Shown: positions 21,236 through 30,982 of the stretch, in pieces
How positions within the stretch are numbered: position 1 is the first letter of the stretch
Layout: every line of letters starts with the position of its first letter
Source of the DNA: Catonia carolina
Lineage: Eukaryota > Arthropoda > Insecta > Hemiptera > Achilidae
Direction: 5' to 3'
Length of the DNA: 64,000 bases
Assembly (NCBI GenBank): GCA_035578175.1
Contig: JAQMRL010000008.1
Span: 59,948,541 to 60,012,540, forward strand
Notes under the pieces: model-generated
Told to the model about the DNA's origin: nothing
Seen by the model: only the letters and a program-made list of their open reading frames with translations
Databases searched by the model: none
Program-made: the position numbers and the translations under genes

Positions 21236-22171
21236 ATTATACTATCAAGTAATCTATCTTTATTGTCTAATAGAAAACATCAAAGAAGTAACTTTGAAAT
21301 AAATTACTAGCTTACGTTGACAGGTAAACTTTTCTTCGTGTGTTTAATTGTTACTTGTTGTTATTCTAAGTTTGTTTTGTAGATTTTAATTTTATTTCCT
21401 TTTTTAATTTATATACATATGTGACAGTTTCACAACGGTTGGTTTGAGGTAATTAGTGTGCTTGCACGGATGGAAATGCGGTATATTAGATTAGAAGAAG
21501 AGATATAATTACATTTATGAAAGTATAATTATAATGCATTACAATTCAAAAAAGTGCGTGGTGGAAGGGTTAGGGGAACTGAGTACTCTAAAACTCGGAT
21601 GATGAGGGGATATTGTAGAACTACGTTGAAACTCCTGCTCCCCTTTCTGCAGTCGAGAGTTGTATGATCGCAGTGATTTATTACTTCTGAAAAACTGTAA
21701 TAATTCAATTTTTCCTCACTATCCATTTCATATTTACTCATAAATTTATATTTTACACTTACACAGACGGGGATTTATATTTTGGCATAGATATTTAATT
21801 TCGCGGGGTACTAGTCTTGATCAGCTTCTTTTCTCTTTTTGTATCTCCGCAGCTTAAACTGTAAAATTTAGTACTATTATTATTTATAATCTAATATTCT
21901 GTGTTCTTTTCGTTTTATATTATGCATGTTACTCTGAGATATATTTATTTAGGTTTTTTATTTCATTTTTATCTCACTTTCGTTGAATTATCTTCAGATT
22001 TCTTTTCAACTGCGTATTTTTGAATACTTTGTTTTTATTTATTACTTTCTTGTCACATTTTATTTTTACTATTTTTTATAGTTAGTGTCTATCATTTGAG
22101 TACGAATAAAAGTGGACTTTAAAAAGCCTCAATCAATAAAATTTGTACAAAAAATAAAAAAGTATTTTTTT
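21236..22171. other. No gene seen
   Basis: AT-rich unassigned DNA. Confidence 0.5.
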
Positions 22172-23080
22172 TTTACTTTCTCTTGTCATTGCCAAATAAT
22201 GAACAATAAATCTTAATAATATTAATAATACATTAGAAATAAACAAAAAACTATCCTCAAAAACATAACCTTATTTTAATCTTGAGTGAATGATGCAAAA
22301 TTAAAACCAACCTTAGTTTGGTTTAATAATACGGAAAATCACTCCTTCACGGTAAACTACGCTCTGTAGAGAAAAATGCTTAAAATAAAAGTTGTAGATC
22401 TTTTAATTTCCTATAAATTTGATTATAAACACATTTTTCTTTAAATGCATACCAAGGCCGAAATCTTAAAAAATTCATTTGTTTACAGATTTTCATGGAA
22501 AAGAAACAGAAAATCACTATAGTCCGATTCACGATACAAAACCCCTGTCTTTTAACAGAAATATCTTTTGAACTGTTGTATGTAAAAACAATAATAATAC
22601 ATCAAATTAAAGCTTGTTTTATTAAAAAAACAGAGTACATCATTACACAATTACATTAACATATAAGACTTTGTAGCCGTGTACATTTTAAAGTACGCGT
22701 AAACCAAGTAATAGTACCTTGAAGTTCGGAATACTGGAAAAGAAGTTAAAAACAGGGTACTTTTTGTGCGTAGTTCGTTATATATAATATACTATTGATT
22801 TCCGAAAATGCTAATGTATATCCTGTAACCAACAGTAAAACAATCTTTCATTTGATGTATCGTTATTGTTTTTATATACAACGGTTCAAAAGATATTGCT
22901 CATTAAAGACAGATGTTTTCTTTCGTGAATCGGACTATAATTACGACTAAACTAAGCGATATAAAAAAAATATTTTAATAAAATTTGAAGATTTTTAATT
23001 GTCTACAACTTTTTATGTAAACTTTCCCCTAAAATGAATTTTCAGGCCGCAAACTTAAAAAAAAGAAGATTTACGAGGGA
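22172..23080 (+). repeat. Rep-A copy 5, split by a MITE
   Basis: It starts directly at the inner terminal motif (ACTTTCTCTTG after a T run), without the outer CTGGTGTGAAACACTCACAC block. It runs through unit 1 of the duplicated block, is interrupted at 22520-22937 by a MITE, resumes with AATTACGACTAAACTAAGCG (unit 2), and fades after AGGCCGCAAACTTAAAAAA. The 3' third with the microsatellite site is missing. Confidence 0.8.
22520..22937. mobile_element. 418-bp MITE with ~95-bp inverted repeats, TA target
   Basis: The ends read TAGTCCGATTCACGA inward from both sides, and similarity of the two arms extends about 95 bases through TATCTTTTGAAC, AAAAACAATAA and ATACATCAAAT. TA dinucleotides at 22518-22519 and 22938-22939 flank it, and removing the insert restores the Rep-A consensus CACTAATTAC. 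No ORF. TA target and long TIRs suggest a Tc1/mariner-superfamily MITE; the mobilising transposase is unknown. Confidence 0.85.
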
Positions 23081-25249
23081 AATTTTGATGGAAATCGTTT
23101 AGTTCGTATTGGAACAGAATTATTTCCTGACTTATTTTGATCTGACAGCCATATGTCCGAAATGGGTTCAATAAAGTCTTATATGTTAGCAAATAGATTC
23201 TTCTTTCGACCAAGGATTAGATCGCAGCGTGTTCCGAACTCACATATCACATACTGTGCGTCTGCTTAGGTATCGTGTGATCTGACATAGTTATCATGTG
23301 CTGTCTCCAACTTTGGCGATAATCCTTTATCTTGTCGTTCTAGTTGTAATTAGAGTCTAATGAAAAATTTAAATAGTCTATAAAAAAGTGAGTACTTCTG
23401 ATTATGTGTGTCATTTAATCTTTTTAGTTTAATTTGAACGTGTTTGTTCCAAGTTAGACGTCTGTCTATGTGGTTTCCGAAATATCAAATTGAGTTTATT
23501 TGTGTTTAATGAAAACTAAACCTAGCAAAGGTTACACAAAGGTAGTGAAAATATAAAAGTAACGTCGCTCGTATGTTTTACTAAAATTATTCCCTTATTT
23601 TATTTGTTTTTTATGCAGTTGTTTGTAAAATCCTGGTTATTATTTTTTGTTTCATTTTTCCTGGTTGTTTTGTAGGAAATTTTTATCGAAAATCCAAATA
23701 GCTCCCGTTATTTCATACCACTAACACAATTTCTTCTTTGTACATACTGTTTTAGGTAACAGAATATCTTTTTTTAACTTGAAAATCGGAAAGAATGAGG
23801 GAAAATCAATACAATTTTAATTTAAAAATAATTACGCTCTGTGATCTTTGAAGCGGAGTAATATAATAGCAGATATTGTGAGAGAGTATTAATTGAACGT
23901 TTAAATCAGAATTGCTTTTGACACAAACAACAGAATTTTGGTTTAAAAAATATGCGGTGTTTTTGGAATCAGTAGTATGTGTGTCACAGAGAATTTTAGG
24001 GATTGATTACAACTTACAAGATTATATTATATACTAAAAACTTTTTTAGAATAGTTGCATTAAAAGTTTAGTTTTTTAGTTTTATCGATTGAAGAGAATT
24101 TGAATTGCTTGTTTCATTTATTGGAGTAGGTTTTTTCTAAAGTTTTTTTTAAATCGTTTAGGTTTTTTCAAATCTATTTTGTTCTTTCTTGAATATTAAT
24201 TATTGTAAGTCAATGTAACATGTGTATAAAATGTTCTAATATAGTATAATAATAATAGTAATATAGTAACAACAGTAATAGTATAGTATAGTATAGTAAT
24301 AATGTTCAGTATAGTATTATACTGTTGAAAATTTTAAATAAAAGTTAAAGAAAGTCTAATTACATAATACAACAAACTTCATTTTCGTCGAATACGAAAA
24401 AGCCAGCAAAAGAAACGAGTTATTACCGTCTACAGATTATACCAAAATGAGACTAAAAATATGTTAATTATGAAGTAATATAGTAAAAGAAGAGAAATAT
24501 TAGTGTTAGTAAAAAGTAATGAACTTTCTCTGTATGTATATTCCTACAATTTTGTATTTAACTTTAGCTGAACGAGAAAGAACACAGATTTAAATGAACA
24601 AAGTCCGTACAGTATTTGATGTTTTCGTTTTAATTTAATTTCTATTAGCAAGTGTAAACTGACCTTTAGTACATTTATAAAAACCTTAATAATAATTCAC
24701 GTACGTGTATTTTCTTTGTGTTTTTAATAAAGGATACATGATGGTCGTTTTTAATTTGTTCTGTAGTTTAAATTTTAAGTTAACTACCATATTTCTTGTT
24801 ACTTGTTAATTATGATTCTTTTCCCGCAATATATTTTATTACTTAATTAAATTTTTATCGAATGTTTTTATCTTTAATAAATTTATTTGCAACTATGTAC
24901 TTAGATACAACGGGAAAATTTGTTAAAAGTAAAGAAAGGATGACAAGAAAAATAAATTTAAAAGAATAGTGATACTCATTGGTATGTGTTCTATGAGCAT
25001 TAGTTCATAATGCATGAATGATAAATAACAATATTAAAAGAAATAAAGAATGAAAACAATAAAAAATAAAATAAAAACACTTTACAGAAGATCTCGTGCC
25101 CATTGACGTTTTAACCTGCGTTGCGGATTCTCTGGTAGCGATGCATCTGATAGTTCAGTGACCAATTCGTTCGGGGTGATCATGCAAATTTCTGTGAAAA
25201 ACGCTGTTTATCGAACTTAAAAGTTAAATTTTTTGTTATTTAAATATTG
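23081..25249. other. No gene seen; low-complexity stretch at 24239-24325
   Basis: Unassigned AT-rich DNA. Around 24239-24325 TATAG and TAATA units recur irregularly. Confidence 0.5.
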
Positions 25250-25502
25250 ATGAACATTTGAATATTTCCAAATCAGAACAGGTAACTTTCACACTTCGCG
25301 GCCTGTTGGTTGAACAAATTTACGCATCGATGATACTAGGCTTACAGTTACAGTCTAAATTAGGTATCTCGGTCTAATACTTGACAGACGTCTCACATGG
25401 AAACCACACGTTGCACACGTCAGAGCAATCTCAGACTCACGGTTTCGTATGTTGTTTGGCGTCTTAGGTTGCAAGTCCTCGTTACCAATAGAGTAAAAAA
25501 GG
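25250..25502 (+). pseudogene. Jockey-type LINE fragment fused to a mariner end
   Basis: It matches 8000-8235 of the Jockey copy above: AACTTTCACACTTCG, TTACGCATCGATGATACTAG, TTGACAGACGTCTCAC and GGAAACCACACGTTGCACAC, ending near AGTAAAAAAGG. Coding content is the LDRRLTW region with several lesions. It has no poly(A): it stops inside the ORF where the mariner tail begins, so its 3' end was removed by deletion or recombination. Confidence 0.75.
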
Positions 25503-25645
25503 GCATTGTTTCCAACAATGGAAAATTCGCATGGAGTGTTGTAGGGATAGAGAAGGAGTGTATATTGAAGGTGACAATAAGTGATTATGTATAAAATAAA
25601 AAAATAAAAAATTATGTCAGCTCGTTATTTAATAGCCACACCTCG
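25503..25645 (+). mobile_element. Mariner 3' end fragment
   Basis: GCATTGTTTCCAACAATGGA through GTGACAATAAGTGATTATGT to the terminal inverted repeat AATAGCCACACCTCG, followed by TA at 25646. It is the same end as in the two fold-back mariners. Only about 140 bases remain and the partner TIR is missing. Confidence 0.85.
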
Positions 25646-26178
25646 TACAGTATTGTATGTAGTTAAAAGTAAAGAAACAAAGGAAAAATAAATTTGGAAA
25701 TGTTAATAAATTACTGTTCTTATTTTTTACGTTTCCACGAAAAATTATATTGAAATATGATTTAATTAAAAATTTTCTCTTATAAGCTTATCCGGTGATA
25801 ATTTGTATGTATATTTTAGTGTACTTAATGCTAATAAGATGTTATTTTTAATCGTTGTATAAAATTTTTATTGATTTACACAATGAAGTTAGGCATATTG
25901 ATATAAAATTAGTAAGCACGTATTTATACCCACAATAGTTAAAAATTTCTTTGATACAATCATCGGCAATTGTTTTGTAAACAACTACTATTATTTCAGT
26001 TGTGTTTTCTTTTGACACTGTTCTCATTCATAACACTTCACGCATTATACTCGTGCTTATGAATGTATTAAAATAGAGTACATACACCTTATTGTTGATT
26101 GTAGTGAACTGTTTGCGTATTTATAATTCACATTTTACTATTAGGAAGGTTAAATATTTTGATTTATTTAAATCCATT
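25646..26178. other. No gene seen
   Basis: AT-rich flank of the full-length LINE. Confidence 0.5.
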
Positions 26179-26189
26179 GTGTATTGGAT
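26179..26189 (+). repeat. LINE target-site duplication, left copy
   Basis: GTGTATTGGAT, repeated exactly at 29589-29599 directly after the poly(A). The bases on both sides differ, so 11 bp is the exact duplication. Confidence 0.95.
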
Positions 26190-26424
26190 GCCTTTGGGCA
26201 TGGACCAAACATGCTCATTAACCCGCCTCATGGGGAATCAGAGCTCCCTTCTCTGATACCCACATGAGGAATTCTTACCTGGCGCGTCCAAGTCGCGGGG
26301 GTGGGCACCTTTCACTCCAGTAGGCCGGAGTGAATAGGTGGCCAAGTTCAGGTAGGGACCCAGTTCTGTGGGGTATAACACGGACCCCTGCCCAGGGATA
26401 CGGGTGAAGACCACAACGGCAGAC
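26190..26424 (+). promoter_or_regulatory. LINE 5' UTR, presumed internal promoter
   Basis: This stretch is distinctly more GC-rich than the window, with GCGCGTCCAAGTCGCGGGGG and similar CpG-containing blocks. In full-length LINEs the 5' UTR carries the RNA polymerase II promoter needed for transcription from the first base. No specific motif was identified, so the promoter role is inferred from position. Confidence 0.5.
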
Positions 26425-26610
26425 ATGGCGAAGGAGAGTGTCTCCAGAAACGGCTTGAATGGCGGAAGTGGCAGCCCAGATTTTAGGGTTAGTATAAAGT
26501 CTAAGAAATGCTGCTGCCTTGTAGATGTGATATTGGTTTATCAAAGGCTGAGGGAAGAAAACCCTGAAAGAAAATTGACCGATCCTTCTGGTAGAGGGTT
26601 AGATCGATAG
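26425..26610 (+). CDS. Small LINE ORF upstream of ORF2, 61 aa
   Basis: From the first in-frame ATG (MAKESVSRNGLNGGSG) it encodes 61 residues with a CCC cluster (SKKCCCLVDVILVYQRL) and a charged end (REENPERKLTDPSGRGLDR), stopping at TAG 26608-26610. It lies in the same frame as ORF2, and no other stop intervenes before ORF2's first Met at 26671. So a single amber codon separates it from the endonuclease. RTE elements often have a very short ORF before ORF2; alternatively this is the N-terminal part of one longer protein interrupted by a point mutation (CAG to TAG, for example) or bypassed by readthrough. I do not recognise a domain in it. Confidence 0.55.
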   Translation: MAKESVSRNGLNGGSGSPDFRVSIKSKKCCCLVDVILVYQRLREENPERKLTDPSGRGLDR

Positions 26611-26670
26611 GCCTGCACCCTGTCATCTGTAAAAATTCTCACCGCAAAAAATCCCAAAATTTTGCCTCGG

Positions 26671-29550
26671 ATGGACTGGAACTCTCGGAAAATAAAACGG
26701 AAACACAAACAACTAAAGAATATTGGATGCTGGAATGTACAAGGATTGAACACGAAAGAAGAACAAGTGTTTAAGGAGCTCCATGCATACAATATGGATG
26801 TAGCGGTTCTAAGTGAAACGAAAAAGAAAGGACAAGGAAACGCTTACAGAGCAGATTACATATTGTTTTGGAGTGGAGTGGACAAATCTAGAAGAGCTAA
26901 GGCGGGGGTGGCTGTTGCAATAAAGAGAACTATGGTGAAAAATATAATTGATTGGACACCTGTGGATGAAAGGATCATTACTGTTGATATTAAGGTGAAT
27001 GGTAGAGAAGTAAAAATATTTGGCATCTATGCACCCACCGATGATTCAGATGATAACACAAAGGACGCCTTTTTCGATAAACTAACGGAAGAGTTGAATA
27101 AAACGAAAAGCAGACAAGAAGTAATTCTATTGGGGGACTTGAATGGAAGAGTTGGTAAGGCACTGGACAATAAAATAATAGGACAACACGGCGAGGATGC
27201 AATAAATGATAATGGAAAGAGATGGATAGAGATATGTGAGCAGTTCTCCCTGAGAATTCTAAATGGATATTTTCAGCACAAGGATATTCATAAATATACG
27301 TGGACCCAGAAATCAAGAAAGCTAAGGTCAATTATCGACTATGTTATAATGAAGCAGAACTCAGCAATAAAGCCTTATGATGTAAAAGTTTGGAGAGGAG
27401 CGGAGTGTGGTTCAGATCACTTTCTTGTGAAAGCCAAACTTGAAATTCAGTATTCAACAAGAAGAAGGCCGCAGGAACAAAACACTAATAAAGAATTACA
27501 TAGGAAGTATAACATTGATAGTTTAAAGAATGAATCCACCAGTTTCCTGTATAAACTTCGTTTGGCTCACAGTTTTCGTGGAGAAGTAGATGGTTCTGCA
27601 GAGATGATGTATGATGCATTGAAGACGAAAGTTCACGAAGCAGCACTAGAGGCACTGGGTTTTGAAGAGAAGACAAGGCACACTCATTCTTGGTGGACAG
27701 AGGACCTGAAAGGAGTTGTTGAAGAGAAAAAAAGACTACATCTAAGGTGGTTGAACACAAAGGATGATGAAGACCTGAGAAATTATAATAGATATAGATA
27801 TATTGTGAAAAAAGAAATAAAAACCGCGAAAAATGAATTGTGGAACATCAAATGTGCAGAAATCAGCTCACTAGTAGGTGGATCTAGGTCAAGGGAGGCG
27901 TGGGGAACGATTAACGTATTGAGAAAGAATTCCAATGAACGGAAAAGAATTAGCCCCATCACAGTAGATCAATGGAAAGATTATTATGAAATGCTGTTGG
28001 TGGAGAATCGGGAAGAATTCCTCGATACTGGAGTTGATGTTAAAGAGACAGCCGTGAGAGGGGTGGATCCGATAACATTGGATGAAGTGGAATCTGCTCT
28101 GAAAGGAATGAAGAATAACAAGGCCTCCGGACCAGGTGATTTGCCTATTGAGTTGATAAAGCACGCCACACAAGAAGTTCTAAAAATATTGTGCAAAATT
28201 TTCAACAAGTGCCTGAGGGGTGAGGATATTCCTAGAGAATGGAGAACAGCATATATACACTCTATTTTTAAGAAAGGGAATAGAAAGGATTGCGGTAATT
28301 ATAGGGGGATCAGCATAACTTCATCTATCGGTAAACTTTATGAAAGAGTCCTTAAAGCTCGTATAGAATTTGATTTAACAGAAAGTGAAGAACAGAGTGG
28401 ATTTAGACCAGGACGGTCCTGTGTAGACAATATTTTCACATTGAAGCAGTTGATAGAAAAAAGATTAGCAAGAGGTTTGGAGCTCCATGCCACCTTTATA
28501 GACTTGAAAAAAGCATTCGATTCTGTACCGCGTAAAAAATTATGGACTGCTATGAGGGATTCTGGTGTAAATGCGGTCTACATAAACGCTATAAAGGAAA
28601 TTTATAAAAACAATAAATCAATTATTGGATTTGGAAGTCAAGAATCAGCTGCTATATTCCCAAATAAGGGCGTTAAACAAGGTTCATGTCTATCACCAAC
28701 CCTGTTCAAGATTTACTTAAATAGTGCTCTCAGACAGTGGATCAGGAAATGTAGCCCTATGGGAATACAAACAGGAAACGGGCCCATATATACTATATTG
28801 TTTGCGGATGATCAAGTTGTATTAGCAGAAGACCAGCAGGATATGACATATATGCTGAACAAACTGATAGGAGATTTTCAGGAGTGGGGACTTGAGGTCA
28901 ACATGGATAAAACAAATTATTTGAATATTGGAGGCAAGGGGCAGGACATACAGACAGATTTTGGTGCTATAAAGATGGTGAGGCAATATAATTACTTGGG
29001 TGTTACAATAAATGAGGATGGTAGGGACAATGAAGATATTTTGAGGAAGATAGGGAAAGGAAAAAACATTATCAGAGCACTGCATCCAATTCTGTGGAAC
29101 AAAACACTTACAAAAAAGACAAAAACAAACATATATCAAGCTATGATAGAACCAATATTGACGTATGGATCTGAGGTGTGGGTCATGGATCGCAGACATG
29201 CTGCAAAATTGCTTGCTGCAGAAATGATGTATTGGAGAAGATGCGCAGGCTTATCATTGTTAGATAAAGTAAGGAATGAAGTAATAAGAGAGCAGATGCA
29301 GGCAAAAGAAACAATACTGGGTCGCATTGGGAGGAATCAGGTAAAATGGTATGGCCACCTTCGTCGAATGAATACGGAGAGAATACCATTGAAAATCTTT
29401 GAATGGACTCCAAACCAGCATCAGAAGCGAGGTAGGCCAAGGAAAATATGGATGACCAATGTTCGACAGGAGATGGAAGGTAGAGGATTACGAGAGGGAG
29501 ACTGGAGAGATAGGGAGCGATGGCGGAAGGGATGCGAGAAGCGACTCTAA
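26671..29550 (+). CDS. LINE ORF2: endonuclease-reverse transcriptase, 959 aa
   Basis: This polyprotein nicks target DNA and reverse-transcribes its own RNA there. The first ATG is 26671 (MDWNSRKIKRKHKQ); the frame is open without it back to 26611. Residues ~17-255 are an AP-type endonuclease: GCWNVQGLN with the catalytic Asn, LSET with the metal-binding Glu at 49, GDLNGRVG near 155-160, and SDHFLV at 248-253. Residues ~470-760 are the reverse transcriptase: NKASGPGDLPIELI, GNYRGISI, SGFRPGRSCVDNI, the first catalytic Asp in FIDLKKAFDS near 609, GVKQGSCLSPTLF, and the active site FADD at 711-714. The C-terminal region has YGSEVWVM, KWYGHLRRM and KRGRPRKIWMT. No stop or frameshift and no obviously lost catalytic residue. 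It is followed by 16 bases and poly(A). Probably functional, though unproven. Confidence 0.95.
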   Translation: MDWNSRKIKRKHKQLKNIGCWNVQGLNTKEEQVFKELHAYNMDVAVLSETKKKGQGNAYRADYILFWSGVDKSRRAKAGVAVAIKRTMVKNIIDWTPVDERIITVDIKVNGREVKIFGIYAPTDDSDDNTKDAFFDKLTEELNKTKSRQEVILLGDLNGRVGKALDNKIIGQHGEDAINDNGKRWIEICEQFSLRILNGYFQHKDIHKYTWTQKSRKLRSIIDYVIMKQNSAIKPYDVKVWRGAECGSDHFLVKAKLEIQYSTRRRPQEQNTNKELHRKYNIDSLKNESTSFLYKLRLAHSFRGEVDGSAEMMYDALKTKVHEAALEALGFEEKTRHTHSWWTEDLKGVVEEKKRLHLRWLNTKDDEDLRNYNRYRYIVKKEIKTAKNELWNIKCAEISSLVGGSRSREAWGTINVLRKNSNERKRISPITVDQWKDYYEMLLVENREEFLDTGVDVKETAVRGVDPITLDEVESALKGMKNNKASGPGDLPIELIKHATQEVLKILCKIFNKCLRGEDIPREWRTAYIHSIFKKGNRKDCGNYRGISITSSIGKLYERVLKARIEFDLTESEEQSGFRPGRSCVDNIFTLKQLIEKRLARGLELHATFIDLKKAFDSVPRKKLWTAMRDSGVNAVYINAIKEIYKNNKSIIGFGSQESAAIFPNKGVKQGSCLSPTLFKIYLNSALRQWIRKCSPMGIQTGNGPIYTILFADDQVVLAEDQQDMTYMLNKLIGDFQEWGLEVNMDKTNYLNIGGKGQDIQTDFGAIKMVRQYNYLGVTINEDGRDNEDILRKIGKGKNIIRALHPILWNKTLTKKTKTNIYQAMIEPILTYGSEVWVMDRRHAAKLLAAEMMYWRRCAGLSLLDKVRNEVIREQMQAKETILGRIGRNQVKWYGHLRRMNTERIPLKIFEWTPNQHQKRGRPRKIWMTNVRQEMEGRGLREGDWRDRERWRKGCEKRL

Positions 29551-29566
29551 GGTTGCAAAACTTGCT

Positions 29567-29588
29567 AAAAAAAAAAAAAAAAAAAAAA
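29567..29588 (+). other. LINE poly(A) tail, 22 As
   Basis: An uninterrupted run of 22 As between the LINE 3' UTR (GGTTGCAAAACTTGCT) and the right target-site duplication. There is no canonical AATAAA in the 16-base UTR. Confidence 0.95.
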
Positions 29589-29599
29589 GTGTATTGGAT
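29589..29599 (+). repeat. LINE target-site duplication, right copy
   Basis: GTGTATTGGAT, identical to 26179-26189. Confidence 0.95.
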
Positions 29600-30876
29600 T
29601 AAACATTATAATGATATAGCATTAACATTTCGGTTTAATGTATTGTATTTACACACAGCATATTCATATTGTTAATTACCCCTGGACATTTTAGTGCCGG
29701 GCCTAGCGGGGCCTCGTGGTGCCTGGGGGTGATATCGTTGTTTTACCGCAGGTGCCTATCAACCCTACTGTTATAATAACATTATATTACAATTCCAAAG
29801 GGTGTTGAAACAATAACAACACGCTAGATAAAATGGTAATCATACGGATTTTATCCCATCGTATACTCATTCCCCAGTCGACCGATATTAACGCTTGATC
29901 GGACGGAATCTTTCCCTTCGGGGTCAACTTAGAATCGTTCTCAATCCCTTGATAACTGGTACTGCAGTAAACTTTCTATCGGTTGTAGTACTACTATTTA
30001 AAACCTATTGATAAGGTTTCGTAGCTGAGGTGTTCTATTTGTGTTTCCCTCAAATGATTACCGGTTTTTAATTGGTAGTTTTTATAGAATGTTGTCATTT
30101 TTCTTTTGTACAAACTGCAATAATGGTTAATTATTTTGCCTAAGGTTTCTCTCATGATATTATTTCTGGTTGTATTTCTTTTTATTGAATTTTGTACATT
30201 CAAACATAAATATTTTCGTAATAAAGTGTAGTAAAATGTTTATTTATTTATTTACTTCGTGAATTTTATTCCAGTTTCTTTTTTTAAGTACTTTTAGATA
30301 GGTTATTTAATCGGTTAAATATAAGAAAAAATTGTTTTCTATTTTAAATTGTTAATCCTGATAGAAATCAAATCCATTGGCATAACTCTACTATAAAAAA
30401 CAGATTTCGTTATCGATTACATTAATTTTCAATTTCTCCTTTTTTCGAACACAAAATTTTTAAAATGAAGTCATCTAACTAAAATTATGTATAAAACGGT
30501 TTGTCACTGGTAACCGTAAATTATGTCAGAATGGTAAGTCCAAAATTTTGAAAGTTTTGTATCTGTGGTACTAGTCACTATTACTGCAAAGGTTAATTGC
30601 CAAGGTTATTGATGGCGTTTAACTACTGTCTTAGAATATTTTATTGTGTCGCTATATTTCGTCAACAACATTGCTTATATGTCAGTCATTGGGAATTACG
30701 TTATTGGTTATAAAACAAGGGCAGTAGGTAATAATTCGAAAAATATTCGATTGCAGACGCTTCTAGATTGCAATGTTAGATGAACTTACTGATTCCCATA
30801 GTTCAATTCCAAACGTCCGTTCTAGTTTTATTATCGTTTTGTACATCAGAAAAGTCTTTTTTTTATCCGAGGTGAC
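29600..30876. other. No gene seen; short GC-rich patch
   Basis: Unassigned sequence. 29690-29740 is a GC-rich patch (GTGCCGGGCCTAGCGGGGCC) that stands out from the surroundings but carries no recognised motif. Confidence 0.5.
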
Positions 30877-30877
30877 G

Positions 30878-30982
30878 AGAAAAACTCATGTTCACTCCCT
30901 CACGATGGGGGAAGTAGTGTTGGACTCAATTGAGGCGTCCTCATCCAGCCCCAAGGAGGCCGCAACCGAAGGCGGTTGCTAA
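30878..30982 (+). CDS. Possible host exon or coding fragment
   Basis: A frame ending at TAA 30980-30982 reads MGEVVLDSIEASSSSPKEAA and then TEGGC. Its GC and codon composition (GCC, GAG, AAG, GGC) are unlike the AT-rich flanks, and an AG preceded by a T-rich run (TTTTTTTTATCCGAG, ending 30870) could be a splice acceptor. It could be a terminal exon starting after that AG, or a first exon from the ATG at 30905. I recognise no protein family, and no neighbouring exon was found, so this is a weak call. Confidence 0.25.
   Translation, partial: RKTHVHSLTMGEVVLDSIEASSSSPKEAATEGGC

Larger units (their letters stand above)
26190..29588 (+). mobile_element. Full-length RTE-like LINE (3399 bp)
   Basis: A complete non-LTR retrotransposon: a GC-rich 5' region of about 235 bases before the first short ORF, ORF2 with apurinic-type endonuclease and reverse transcriptase, a 3' UTR of only 16 bases and a 22-base poly(A), between exact 11-bp target-site duplications. 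The 5' end coincides with the duplication, so it is not truncated beyond recognition; whether any 5' bases are missing cannot be told without other copies. The open ORF2, uniform poly(A) and exact duplication indicate a recent insertion. One coding ORF of nearly 1000 residues, the fused endonuclease/RT and a tiny 3' UTR fit the RTE group; the exact clade is an inference. Confidence 0.93.

Noticed and set aside
27485..29440. Several minus-strand open frames of 63-125 codons
   Set aside because: They lie entirely opposite LINE ORF2 and are shadows of it.
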